In this document: positions 23,540 through 32,046 of the stretch, in pieces
How the letters are laid out: the number at the start of each line of letters is the position of its first letter
Numbering within the stretch: position 1 is the stretch's first letter
Assembly (NCBI GenBank): GCA_041656295.1
Contig: JBBADV010000023.1
Location: forward strand, 1 to 35,380
Direction: 5' to 3'
Length of the DNA stretch: 35,380 nucleotides
Origin: Kiritimatiellales bacterium
GTDB lineage: Bacteria; Verrucomicrobiota; Kiritimatiellia; Kiritimatiellales; Tichowtungiaceae
The notes under the pieces: model-generated
Database searches by the model: none
Told to the model about the DNA's origin: nothing
What the model saw: the letters and a program-made list of their open reading frames with translations, nothing else
Position numbers and translations under genes: made by a program

Positions 23540-25153
23540 ATGACTGCTTTGAATCAGCGTGCCGAATGGACGGCCATTGAAAAACATTTTAATTTCATTG
23601 AAAAACTGCATCTGCGGCAGCTATTTGCAGACGATGCCGGCCGCGCGGAAAAATTTTCACTGCCGGCATGTGATCTGCTGATCGATTATTCTAAAAACCG
23701 CATCACCGCTGAAACAATGCAAAAACTGTTTTCGCTGGCAGAAGCCACCGGGCTGCGCGAAAAAATTGAAGCGATGTTCACCGGCAAAAAAATAAATAAA
23801 ACCGAAAACCGCGCAGTACTGCATACCGCGCTGCGTACACCGCGCGACGCCGAAGTATTTGTTGACGGAGAAAATGTAATTCCGGCGGTACATACGGTAC
23901 TCGACCGCATGGCAGATTTTTCTAACCGCGTACGTACCGGCGAATGGAAGGGATTTAGTGGAAAACGCATTAAAAATATTGTAAACATCGGCATCGGCGG
24001 TTCAGATCTCGGTCCGGTGATGGCCTATGAAGCACTCAAGCCGTATTCGCAGCGTGATCTCACCGTGCGGTTCATTTCAAATATTGACGGCACTCATATT
24101 GTTGAAACACTGCGTGACCTTGAGGCTGATCAAACACTGTTCATCATCGCCTCCAAAACATTCACAACGCAGGAAACAATGACGAACGCCGGAACGGCGC
24201 GCGACTGGCTGCTGAAACAGCTGCACGATGAAGCGGCGGTAGCCAGACACTTTGTCGCCGTTTCAACGAACGCCGGTGAGGTTTCTAAATTCGGTATCGA
24301 CACGGCCAATATGTTCGGATTCTGGAACTGGGTCGGCGGACGGTATTCGCTCTGCTCCGCCATCGGTCTGCCGGTCATGATCGCCATCGGCGCCGACAAT
24401 TTCCAGCGCATGCTCACCGGATTTCATGCAATGGATGTGCATTTTCGCACTGCGCCGTTTGACCGGAATGCGCCGGTGATTCTGGCGCTGCTCGGTATTT
24501 GGTATAATAATTTTTTCGGTGCCGCCACACAGGCGATTTTACCGTACGATCAATATATGAGCCGTTTCGCTGCATATTTTCAGCAGGGCGATATGGAGTC
24601 GAACGGCAAATATATTACACAGGCCGGCAGCCGCGTTGAGTGGCAGACCGGACCGGTCATCTGGGGCGAGCCGGGCACCAACGGGCAGCACGCGTTTTAT
24701 CAGCTGATTCATCAGGGTACCCAACTCATTCCCTGCGACTTCATCGGTTTTGCCAAATCACAGAACCCCGTCGGCGATCACCACGTTAAACTCATGGCCA
24801 ACTTTTTTGCGCAGACTGAAGCGCTGGCGTTTGGCAAAACCGCCGAAGAGCTGAAAACAGAACATACGCCGCCGGAGCTCATCCCGCACAAAACGTTCGC
24901 CGGCAACCGCCCGACCAACACCATCATGGCGGAAAAGCTCACACCGGAAACTCTCGGACAGCTCATCGCCCTCTATGAACACAAAATTTTCACACAGGGC
25001 ATGATCTGGGATATTTTCTCGTTCGATCAGTGGGGCGTACAGCTCGGGAAAATCCTCGCATCCGCTATTCTGCCGGAACTGGAAAGCGATACTGAACTTA
25101 AACACGACGGCTCTACCAACCGGTTGATCGAATATTTCCGGAAAAATAAATAA
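23540..25153 (+). CDS. pgi: Glucose-6-phosphate isomerase
   Basis: Pgi interconverts glucose-6-phosphate and fructose-6-phosphate. The 537-residue protein is of the long bacterial type. It shows the sugar-phosphate-binding SKTFTTQETMTNA, GGRYSLCSAIGL, the LPYDQYMSRFAAYFQQGDMESNGK block with catalytic Glu following in GEPGTNGQHAFYQLIHQGTQ (His in the same block), and the Lys in QWGVQLGKILA. AGGAG lies about 7 bases before the ATG. Its product feeds glmS, and it can use the glgP product after conversion by phosphoglucomutase (not in the window). It converges with alaS. Confidence 0.97.
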   Translation: MTALNQRAEWTAIEKHFNFIEKLHLRQLFADDAGRAEKFSLPACDLLIDYSKNRITAETMQKLFSLAEATGLREKIEAMFTGKKINKTENRAVLHTALRTPRDAEVFVDGENVIPAVHTVLDRMADFSNRVRTGEWKGFSGKRIKNIVNIGIGGSDLGPVMAYEALKPYSQRDLTVRFISNIDGTHIVETLRDLEADQTLFIIASKTFTTQETMTNAGTARDWLLKQLHDEAAVARHFVAVSTNAGEVSKFGIDTANMFGFWNWVGGRYSLCSAIGLPVMIAIGADNFQRMLTGFHAMDVHFRTAPFDRNAPVILALLGIWYNNFFGAATQAILPYDQYMSRFAAYFQQGDMESNGKYITQAGSRVEWQTGPVIWGEPGTNGQHAFYQLIHQGTQLIPCDFIGFAKSQNPVGDHHVKLMANFFAQTEALAFGKTAEELKTEHTPPELIPHKTFAGNRPTNTIMAEKLTPETLGQLIALYEHKIFTQGMIWDIFSFDQWGVQLGKILASAILPELESDTELKHDGSTNRLIEYFRKNK

Positions 25154-25154
25154 G

Positions 25155-25182
25155 CCTCAGAGATATTTATACTGTCTCTGCG
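25155..25182. terminator. Possible bidirectional terminator between pgi and alaS
   Basis: CAGAGA and TCTCTG form a six-pair stem around an 11-base loop in the 31-base gap between two convergent stop codons. T-rich sequence follows only weakly, so terminator function is tentative. Confidence 0.35.
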
Positions 25183-25184
25183 GT

Positions 25185-27863
25185 TTAATTTGTATTCGTT
25201 ATGATCAGCTTTTTTGCTGCAGTTAATACTTCATCCAGCTTTTCCGGCTGTTTGCCGCCGGCCTGGGCGCGATCAGGCTTTCCGCCGCCGCCGCCGCCAA
25301 GCTGTTTGGCAATGGCCCCGACAATTTTTCCGGCGTTCCTGCCCTCTTGAACAAGGTCAGGCGTAACGGCGCAGATGAGCGCAACCTTATCATCGGCAGC
25401 TCCGGCAAGCACTACGACGGCGCTGTGCAGTTTGGGCTGCAGTGCATCCATGATTGCGCTGAGGAATGCAGCGTCAGTTGTCCCGATATTTTTAATGAGC
25501 AGTCCGTCTCGAATTTCGCTGAGCAGTCCGTCGGCAACCGCCGGTGCTTTGGCCTGCAGTTCCGCCTGCCGCTGTTTAGCGAGCTGCTTCTGGCGCTCCG
25601 CTTCAGCGGCGCGTTCAGCTTCGGCGGCTTTCGCGGTTTTCTGCTGAGCAATGAACGCCTCGGCGTATTTACCGCAAACGGCTTCAATGCGCCGGATTCC
25701 GGCGGCAATGGCTGATTCTTTGGTGATTTTAAACAGCGCAATATCAGCCGTGTTTTTGACATGTGTACCGCCGCACAGCTCCATTGAAAAACCGTCGAGC
25801 TTTCCCTTGTGTCCGCCGAGCTGCAGCACGCGCACGGTATCGTCGTATTTTTCACCGAAGAACTGTTGAATACACGGATTGCGCTGCACATCGGTAAACG
25901 GAATTTCAAGTACGTATACCGGCTCGGCGGCGGCGATTTTTTCATTTACCAGTTTTTCAATCGCAGCAACCTGTTCATCAGAAAGTTTTTCCGGCGAGTT
26001 GAAATCAAAACGCAAACGGTCTTCCGAAACAAACGATCCGCGCTGGCGCGCATCTTCGCTGACAGCTTTATGCAGCGCCCAGTGCAGTAGATGCGTTGCA
26101 GTGTGGTGGCGCTGGATGTTGGCGCGACGCGCGGAATCAATTTCAAGCAGCACGCCTTCGCCGGCATCCGGCGCCCGGCCTTCGACGAGTTCAGCACGGT
26201 GCACAAACAGCTCCTCGATCTTCTGTGTATCAATCACATTTAACTTGCCGACAGTCTGCTCTTCTAAAATTACGCGAATGGTTCCGGTATCGCCGACCTG
26301 CCCGCCCATTTCGGCATAGAAGGGTGTTTGATTGACGACGATATTGAATGTGGGGCAGACATTCCTGTCTGCCTTTTCTGATGTTTCGCAGACAGGAATG
26401 TCTGCGCTACCAACAGCTTCCACAACAGCTTCGGCAGCAAAACTCTCGAAGCCGATAAATTTGGTCGGCGTCACATCCACTCCCCCGCTTTCAACGAGCA
26501 CCACGGATTTCTTTTTGGCATGGTCTTCGCGTGCGCGCATCCGCTGTTCGTTCATCAGTTTTTCGAAGCCGGCGGTGTCAACGCTGAGTCCGCGCTCGCG
26601 CGCCATCAGTTCGGTGAGATCGAGCGGAAAGCCGTAGGTGTCGTACAGTCTAAATGCCTCGTCTGCCGGGAAAGTTTTATCCGGCAGATTTCCGGCAACC
26701 CGTTCAAACAGTTCAATGCCGCGGTCAAGCGTGCGGTTAAAACTCTCTTCCTCGGCACGGAGCGTACGCACAATCCGCGCCTGATTTTTTTGCAGCTCCG
26801 GAAATGCATCGCCGAAATTTTCAACAACGGTACCGGCGAGTTTATAGAAGAATGGCTCTGTGAAACCGAGACTGCGGCCGTATCGCACGGCGCGGCGCAA
26901 AATCCGGCGGAGCACGTAGCCGCGGCCTTCGTTCGACGGTGTGATTCCGTCGGCGACGGCGAATGTTAGACAGCGGATATGGTCAGCAATCACGCGGAAT
27001 GCAATGTCCGCCGGATCAGTCATAGACGAAGTATATTTTTTTCCGCTCATTTGTTCGAGCTGCCGGAAAACCGGCGAGAACACATCGGTATCATAATTAG
27101 AAATCACACCGGAAAAATCGGTAAAATTTTTGGTGCACTGAATGATGGAACAGGCGCGCTCAAAGCCCATGCCGGTATCGACATGTTTTGCCGGCAGCGG
27201 CGTGAGCGTACCGTCCGGATTGGCGTTAAACTGAATGAACACCAGATTCCAGATTTCTATACATTCCGGTACGCCGGCGTTCACCAGTTTAGCGCCGCCG
27301 GTGGCGTCCGGTGTTAAATCAACGTGCAGTTCAGAGCACGGACCGCATGGGCCGGTGTCGCCCATCATCCAGAAATTATCCTGCCGGCTGCCGGGCACCA
27401 CATGATCTTCCGGCAGAAAACGCAGCCAGATTTCTTTGGCTTCAAGATCCGCCGGCGTTTTTTCGTCGCCGCCGAAATAGGTCGCATAAAGCCGTTCCGG
27501 CGGAAATTTCCAAACATCAACAATCAGTTCCCAGGCCCACTCGATGGCTTCTTTTTTGAAATAGTCGCCGAAACTCCAGTTGCCGAGCATTTCAAAAAAA
27601 GTGTGGTGATAGGTATCCATTCCGACGTCTTCAAGATCGTTATGTTTTCCGCCGGCGCGAATACATTTTTGTGTGTCAGCAGCGCGTCCCGGCACATAAG
27701 GGCAGTTGGCCTGTCCGAGGAAAACCGGTACAAACTGATTCATGCCGGCGTTCGTGAAAAGCAGATTCGGCGCGTCCGGCAGCAGACTGCTCGAAGGAAC
27801 AATGGTATGCTGTTTCGTTCTAAAAAAATCGAGGAACGATTGGCGAATTTCTTTTGAGTTCAT
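25185..27863 (-). CDS. alaS: Alanyl-tRNA synthetase (with an in-frame repeat insertion)
   Basis: AlaS charges tRNA-Ala. The 892-residue protein has the N-terminal class II catalytic domain from MNSKEIRQSFLDFF, followed by the tRNA-binding region. The editing domain has its zinc ligands in HTATHLLH (near 585-592) and CGGTHV (near 694). The C-Ala part has a coiled coil at about 735-780 and a GGGGGG segment with KPDRAQAGG near 870. Between about residues 486 and 505, just before the conserved VVNQTPFYAEMGGQVGD block, the protein carries about 20 extra residues (SADIPVCETSEKADRNVCPT). A palindromic repeat in the DNA encodes them exactly. The reading frame is intact, so the gene is probably functional. 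Confidence 0.96.
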   Translation of the reverse strand: MNSKEIRQSFLDFFRTKQHTIVPSSSLLPDAPNLLFTNAGMNQFVPVFLGQANCPYVPGRAADTQKCIRAGGKHNDLEDVGMDTYHHTFFEMLGNWSFGDYFKKEAIEWAWELIVDVWKFPPERLYATYFGGDEKTPADLEAKEIWLRFLPEDHVVPGSRQDNFWMMGDTGPCGPCSELHVDLTPDATGGAKLVNAGVPECIEIWNLVFIQFNANPDGTLTPLPAKHVDTGMGFERACSIIQCTKNFTDFSGVISNYDTDVFSPVFRQLEQMSGKKYTSSMTDPADIAFRVIADHIRCLTFAVADGITPSNEGRGYVLRRILRRAVRYGRSLGFTEPFFYKLAGTVVENFGDAFPELQKNQARIVRTLRAEEESFNRTLDRGIELFERVAGNLPDKTFPADEAFRLYDTYGFPLDLTELMARERGLSVDTAGFEKLMNEQRMRAREDHAKKKSVVLVESGGVDVTPTKFIGFESFAAEAVVEAVGSADIPVCETSEKADRNVCPTFNIVVNQTPFYAEMGGQVGDTGTIRVILEEQTVGKLNVIDTQKIEELFVHRAELVEGRAPDAGEGVLLEIDSARRANIQRHHTATHLLHWALHKAVSEDARQRGSFVSEDRLRFDFNSPEKLSDEQVAAIEKLVNEKIAAAEPVYVLEIPFTDVQRNPCIQQFFGEKYDDTVRVLQLGGHKGKLDGFSMELCGGTHVKNTADIALFKITKESAIAAGIRRIEAVCGKYAEAFIAQQKTAKAAEAERAAEAERQKQLAKQRQAELQAKAPAVADGLLSEIRDGLLIKNIGTTDAAFLSAIMDALQPKLHSAVVVLAGAADDKVALICAVTPDLVQEGRNAGKIVGAIAKQLGGGGGGKPDRAQAGGKQPEKLDEVLTAAKKLIITNTN
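26354..26406. repeat. Two-hairpin palindromic element inserted in frame in alaS
   Basis: Two perfect hairpins, GGCAGACA-TTCC-TGTCTGCC (26354-26373) and CGCAGACA-GGAA-TGTCTGCG (26387-26406), face each other across a 13-base spacer. Apart from the outer pair, the second is the reverse complement of the first. The design and core match the intergenic copy at 9341-9400. On the coding strand it is read through as SADIPVCETSEKADRNVCPT without a stop. Confidence 0.85.
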
Positions 27864-27918
27864 AATTCAGTTGTCAGTTAAAGGTCATCAGGGTTAAAGC
27901 GCCGGAATCTAGAGAAAA

Positions 27919-27951
27919 AGTCAAAGGCCTTAAAGTCGAAAGTCGAAGAGG
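27919..27951. repeat. GTCAAAGG/TTAAAGTC repeat upstream of alaS
   Basis: GTCAAAGGCCTTAAAGTCGA (27920-27939) is followed by a further AAGTCGAAG word. The 20-base core differs at only two positions from the copy at 28730-28749. It lies in the 128-base non-coding gap between pdxJ and alaS. Confidence 0.65.
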
Positions 27952-27991
27952 AATCAAAAAGCCTGTTGATTTTAATTAAATTCGTGCAAGC

Positions 27992-28702
27992 TCATTTCAT
28001 CGCATCAATCATTTCCTGCACAGCATTTTCAAGTCCGGTGAATACAGCGCGCGCGACAATGCTGTGTCCGATATTGAGTGTATCGAGATGCGGAATTTTT
28101 TTTATGCCGGCGATGGTCACAAGATTGATTCCGTGTCCGGCATTCACCTGCAGTCCGAGGTTGTGCGCGTGTTCGGCGCCGGAGATTAATTTGTCGAGCA
28201 GAGTTCCGGCAGTGGATTCATCCGCTGCCTCGCAATAGGAGCCGGTGTGCAGTTCAACCACACGCGCACCGAGTCCGGCACAGGCATCGAGAATTTTTTC
28301 GTCCGGCTCAACAAACAGACTGACTTCTGAGCCATTGTCCTGCAGCCGCTGGATAGTTTCTTGGAGGGAATCGAAATGTGCGATAACATTAAGTCCGCCT
28401 TCAGTGGTTATTTCCTGCCGCTTTTCCGGCACAAGGCAGATTTCCTCCGGTTTCACTTTCAGCGCAATCTGAATGATCTCTTCCGAGTTTGCCATTTCGA
28501 GATTGATCGGCAGCGGACATTGTTCACTGAGCCGGTACAGGTCGTGATCCTGAATATGCCGCCGGTCTTCGCGCAGATGAATCGTGATACTGATTGCACC
28601 GGCGCGGGCGCAGGCTTCTGCCGCTTCAAGTGTGTCCGGATAGGTTGCGCGGCGCGCCTGCCGGAGCGTTGCAACATGATCGATATTAACACCAAGTTTC
28701 AT
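27992..28702 (-). CDS. pdxJ: Pyridoxine 5'-phosphate synthase
   Basis: PdxJ closes the pyridoxine ring from 3-amino-1-hydroxyacetone phosphate and deoxyxylulose phosphate. The 236-residue TIM barrel is full length. It has the N-terminal KLGVNIDHVATLRQARR, the catalytic-site ITIHLREDRRHI, VEPDEK, VELHTGSY and the C-terminal NAGHGINL plus LNIGHSIVARAV phosphate-binding segments. I place the start at 28702 (MKLGVNIDHVA) with GGAA 7 bases upstream; a TTG at 28714 is a weaker alternative. PLP made by this pathway is the cofactor of the lysA, glgP and KamA-family products in the window. Confidence 0.97.
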   Translation of the reverse strand: MKLGVNIDHVATLRQARRATYPDTLEAAEACARAGAISITIHLREDRRHIQDHDLYRLSEQCPLPINLEMANSEEIIQIALKVKPEEICLVPEKRQEITTEGGLNVIAHFDSLQETIQRLQDNGSEVSLFVEPDEKILDACAGLGARVVELHTGSYCEAADESTAGTLLDKLISGAEHAHNLGLQVNAGHGINLVTIAGIKKIPHLDTLNIGHSIVARAVFTGLENAVQEMIDAMK

Positions 28703-28729
28703 AAGCATTTCCAATTCTGTTTGTCGAAC

Positions 28730-28807
28730 GTCAAAGGTCTTAAAGTCAAAGGCCGGGAATGATTTCGGCGGTTCATGTCTTTGACTTTTGATCTTCAGAC
28801 TTTTGAC
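28730..28807. repeat. Inverted pair of GTCAAAG-type repeats upstream of pdxJ
   Basis: The left arm (28730-28753) starts GTCAAAGGTCTTAAAGTCAA. The right arm (28777-28807) is an imperfect reverse complement ending CAGACTTTTGAC. They flank a 23-base centre. The left arm is a near copy of the repeat at 27920. The pair fills the gap between the GGDEF-like gene and pdxJ. Confidence 0.65.
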
Positions 28808-28813
28808 GAATCA

Positions 28814-30058
28814 TTATCTCTTTTTATCTTTCGCTTTACCGTCCAGTGAGCGGTCATACATCAGGCAGGCGGAAGTATCCCAGCTGCGCACAACTTCGAG
28901 CGCGGTGTGGGCGCCGCGGAAAAGGTCGCGCAAAAGCCGGCCGTGATTCGGATAGCCGGAAATTCCGGCGCTGACGGATGTTTTTATTTTCCGCCCCTGA
29001 GTTTCAAAGGTTTCTTTGTTGACAGCATTACGGATGCGCGTGGCGATGAGCTCGCCTTGTTCAGGTGTGCAGGGTGCAAGAATGAGGAAGTCTCCAAAAT
29101 GATACCGGCCGATGAGATCGGTATCGCGCGTGAGTTGCTGAATAATTTTGCTGACACCGGCGATAACGTCTTCTGTCGCGATTTCACTGTAGAGTTTAGT
29201 GATCAGCTCGAGCCGGTTGACACCGATGCAAATGACCGCAGCCGGTTTGCGTTTCTGCCGGATTTCGGACAGATATTTCCGCATGTAGGAGCCGATGACC
29301 GCCGGTTTTAAAACGCCGGTAAGCGGATCGAGCGAAGCGTTTTTATCTTCTTTGCTGAGTTCGCCGACGATAAGATTTTCGTCCTCATCAATTTCATCTT
29401 TTGCCGGTTTTTCGCTGCCTTCGGCATCCTCTGCATCCTCTTCTTTCACCGGCGGCGGCGCCATAAGAAACGGCTCCGGGTTTCCAGTGTCGGCCTGTTC
29501 AAGTGCTTCAGCAGCAATATCAATAATTTTCTGCGTGTTCATGCCGTGCATTGGAAAGCTGCTGGCGCCGATACGGAAATTCACAATTTCAGGGAATTGC
29601 AGTTTGATCAGATTACGCAGATCATGCAGCAGACGCGCACTGGCGACCGGCAGGTTTTCTTCTTCGGTATCAATAATAATTCCAATGCAGTCTTCACGAT
29701 AAAGGCAGACGTTATCAGATTCACTGCGCAGAATTTCCAGAATTGCTTTGAGAACCTGCTCCTGTTTTTCGCGTGTGATTTTTTCCGGTGCAAAGAGCTG
29801 CAGAATGTATAAACCGAAGCCGCTGGATGTACGGTTTATTTTGCTGAGATAACGCGTAACCTGAATAAAAAAATAGTCGTTCACCGCTTCAATCGTGGAG
29901 AGATCTTTTTCTTCGAGCTGAACGAGATTATGAAAACGGTAGGCGCTGGCGATAAGGGTGATGATGACAAATGCGATCGCTATAACCAGCAACAGCTGCC
30001 CGGCTTCAACTGCGGGCAGCTGTTCAAACATTGCAAAAATTAACGGCAGCACCGTCAT
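28814..30058 (-). CDS. Membrane protein with two degenerate GGDEF-like domains
   Basis: This 414-residue protein has one transmembrane helix at about 21-40. A first diguanylate-cyclase-like fold spans about 55-195, and an acidic linker lies at 203-240. A second GGDEF-like domain runs from SLDPLTGVLKP (242-252) to about 400. The signature loops are lost in both: the first has YREDC at 120-124 and the second has RYHFGDF at 318-324 instead of GGDEF. Cyclase activity is therefore unlikely. Other family positions (ICIGVNRLELI, SAGISGYP) remain. It starts 8 bases after the pal stop codon, with no obvious ribosome site; Met10 is an alternative. Co-transcription with tolB-pal suggests an envelope or division-linked role, which is inference. 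Confidence 0.8.
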   Translation of the reverse strand: MTVLPLIFAMFEQLPAVEAGQLLLVIAIAFVIITLIASAYRFHNLVQLEEKDLSTIEAVNDYFFIQVTRYLSKINRTSSGFGLYILQLFAPEKITREKQEQVLKAILEILRSESDNVCLYREDCIGIIIDTEEENLPVASARLLHDLRNLIKLQFPEIVNFRIGASSFPMHGMNTQKIIDIAAEALEQADTGNPEPFLMAPPPVKEEDAEDAEGSEKPAKDEIDEDENLIVGELSKEDKNASLDPLTGVLKPAVIGSYMRKYLSEIRQKRKPAAVICIGVNRLELITKLYSEIATEDVIAGVSKIIQQLTRDTDLIGRYHFGDFLILAPCTPEQGELIATRIRNAVNKETFETQGRKIKTSVSAGISGYPNHGRLLRDLFRGAHTALEVVRSWDTSACLMYDRSLDGKAKDKKR

Positions 30059-30066
30059 CGAAACGC

Positions 30067-30594
30067 TTAATAGTACAGAACAAATTCAGCGCGGCGGTTC
30101 TGCGACCACGCGGCTTCATCATGTCCCGGATTGGCCGGCTGTTCTTTACCAAGCGATTTGGTTTGAATGCGACCGGCGTCGATGCCGAGGTTCACAATAT
30201 AGTTGCGTACGGCCAGCGCGCGGCGCTCGCCGAGTGCGAGGTTGTATTCGCGGCTGCCGCGTTCATCACAGTGGCCTTCAACAATCAGCCGGTAGGAGCT
30301 GTTCTGTTTCAGATAGTTAGCGGCGGCTTCGGCTTTGCCGCGTTCGCCGGCGGAAATCTGAGAACTGTCGTAGGCAAAGTAAAGTGTCTGGAGCTGTCCA
30401 CGGTATTCACTGCCGCCGGTCCAGTGCGCATCGCCCAGCGGCACATTACCCTGATCAATATCCCATTGTGTGAATGTGCCGGTGCCGTCAAGTCCGTACA
30501 GACCGGCGGGGTTTTTATTCGATTTGCAACCGGTCAGCGCTGACACGGCGAGAACGAGACTTAGACCAATCAACCAGAAAATGCTCTTCTTCAT
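30067..30594 (-). CDS. pal: Peptidoglycan-associated lipoprotein Pal
   Basis: Pal anchors the outer membrane to peptidoglycan in the Tol-Pal system. The 175-residue protein starts at the Met at 30594, with AAAGG about 11 bases upstream; a TTG at 30618 is less likely. The lipobox LTGC places the lipid on Cys23. The OmpA-like domain covers about 70-175, with LYFAYDSSQI, VEGHCDERGSREYN (the Asp/Arg that contact diaminopimelate), LGERRALAVRNYI and the terminal NRRAEFVLYY. It lies 33 bases after tolB and 8 bases before the GGDEF-like gene, forming one transcript. Confidence 0.95.
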   Translation of the reverse strand: MKKSIFWLIGLSLVLAVSALTGCKSNKNPAGLYGLDGTGTFTQWDIDQGNVPLGDAHWTGGSEYRGQLQTLYFAYDSSQISAGERGKAEAAANYLKQNSSYRLIVEGHCDERGSREYNLALGERRALAVRNYIVNLGIDAGRIQTKSLGKEQPANPGHDEAAWSQNRRAEFVLYY

Positions 30595-30627
30595 ACTTGC
30601 TGCAACCTTTCTTTCCAAACCTGTTTT

Positions 30628-31833
30628 CTACTTCGCAGGAGAACTTGCCGGCGAATACCAGTCTCCGCCACCTTGGAGCAAAATTACCGGAGCATCGCCG
30701 CGCGTGTCAAGGAGGTAGAGCGCCGATTGATGCGCCGCTGTGCGTGCACAGACAATGTGCCGGCCGTCCGGCATCCATGATGGATCTTCATAGTCCGCGC
30801 CGTCGTTCGGCAGATAGGTGGTCTGTCCGGTAACCGGATGAATCACTGCGATATGATAGCGTCCGCCGGAACGGCTGGAGCAGACAATCATGCCATTGGC
30901 ACCCCATTCCGGCGCAACGTTTTCCGTGCCGCGCGAACTGATCCGGCGCGGGCGCCCGCCGGTACGGCTGATAATGTAAAGCTGCGGGCCGCCGCTCTGA
31001 TCAGAAACATAAACCAGACTCTGCCCGTCCGGCGACCATGCCGGGCTCGACTCCACCTCCGGCGACGTATATGTCAGGCGTGTCAGTTTTCCACTGCGCA
31101 GATTTTTCAGATAAAGCTCCGGATTACCGTCTTTCGAGAGAATCAGTGCGAGGTCGCGGCCGTCCGGCGCAATCGCGGCACCGGTATTCAGTCCCGCATA
31201 ATTGGCGAGCAGTTCGCGCCGGCCGGTTTGCAGATGTGTGCGGTATACATCAGGGAAACCGCGCAGATAAGAAGTAAACAGGATACTGCTGCCATCCGGC
31301 GTCCAGCGCGGGCGAACGATGATTCTCCCGTCGCGCGTAATCTGCTGCAGACTGCCGCCGTCGGCATCACATAAATAAAGTTCTTTTGCGCCGGAGCGCG
31401 TGCCGACGCTCACAATTTTTGCTGCCGCAAAACCTTTGTGTCCCGTCAGCGCCAGCACGATTTCATCGGCCGCGGCATGCGCCAGCGAGCGCACGCCGGC
31501 GGGAGTGGAACTATAGCTTTTAGCAAATATGCGCTGGTTATCCGCGCGCCGGTAAACCTGACAGACCGCTTTTACATTGCCGGCATCCTGATTGACCGTG
31601 CCGATCAAACGAAAATCCGTGCTGCCGCCGCGGGCGATGTCAAACCAGCCCGACCGTTTTAAATCCTGTTCAAGCGTCTGGTAAAACTGTTGTGAAACAC
31701 CGTCCGGCGCTGCGCGCATACCGGAAAAATCAATGCCGGTTTTGCGGCTCACAGGTTTAATCACATTGACCTGAGCTCCGGTAATTCCGGCGGTAAAAAG
31801 GACAAGCAGCAGGAAAAAAAAATTGCGTTTCAT
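30628..31833 (-). CDS. tolB: Tol-Pal system beta-propeller protein TolB
   Basis: TolB is the periplasmic partner of Pal. The 401-residue protein starts at the Met at 31833, which begins a clear signal peptide (MKRNFFFLLLVLFTAG) with cleavage likely after Ala20; longer starts at 31842 and 31878 are less typical. The N-terminal alpha/beta domain covers about 25-150. It is followed by a six-bladed TolB propeller with repeated WxPDGxxxxx units: PRWTPDGSSILFTSY, PAWSPDGQSLVYVSD and PSWMPDGRHIVCAR. tolQ, tolR and tolA are not next to it, so the motor genes must be elsewhere. Confidence 0.95.
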   Translation of the reverse strand: MKRNFFFLLLVLFTAGITGAQVNVIKPVSRKTGIDFSGMRAAPDGVSQQFYQTLEQDLKRSGWFDIARGGSTDFRLIGTVNQDAGNVKAVCQVYRRADNQRIFAKSYSSTPAGVRSLAHAAADEIVLALTGHKGFAAAKIVSVGTRSGAKELYLCDADGGSLQQITRDGRIIVRPRWTPDGSSILFTSYLRGFPDVYRTHLQTGRRELLANYAGLNTGAAIAPDGRDLALILSKDGNPELYLKNLRSGKLTRLTYTSPEVESSPAWSPDGQSLVYVSDQSGGPQLYIISRTGGRPRRISSRGTENVAPEWGANGMIVCSSRSGGRYHIAVIHPVTGQTTYLPNDGADYEDPSWMPDGRHIVCARTAAHQSALYLLDTRGDAPVILLQGGGDWYSPASSPAK

Positions 31834-31898
31834 AATGCCCATGCTTAACGCAAATGCGGCTGGTTTGTCAAAAATCAAAACCTGTTTTCTTTAGACCA

Positions 31899-32035
31899 GC
31901 GGCGACTTACCGCCGCTTTAGCCGCGGCGGACGGCGGCAGCGCGTAGTCTATCCGCGTAAAACACCGGCTTGCTTGCGTATTTTTCAAAATAAAAAAGCG
32001 GCGGTAACGCGAAAGCGCACCGCCGCACTCCAAAA
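31899..32035. repeat. GC-rich CCGCCGC-type interspersed repeat
   Basis: Between ferredoxin and tolB lie several GC palindromes. GCGGCG-acttac-CGCCGC is at 31899-31916, CCGCGGCGGACGGCGG is at 31922-31937, and GCGGCGGT...ACCGCCGC is at 31998-32026, followed by ACTCCAAAA. On the minus strand this reads TTTTGGAGTGCGGCGGTGCG. I associate that opening with a repeat family in PVC-type genomes, but I cannot check copy number from one window. Confidence 0.5.
31985..32026 (-). terminator. Terminator of the ferredoxin gene, formed by the repeat
   Basis: GCGGCGGT (31998-32005) pairs with ACCGCCGC (32019-32026) around a 13-base loop. On the minus strand this is followed at once by a T-rich tract (TTTTTTATTTTG). 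It lies 21 bases past the ferredoxin stop, so part of the interspersed repeat appears to serve as terminator. Confidence 0.75.
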
Positions 32036-32046
32036 CATGTGCTTGC

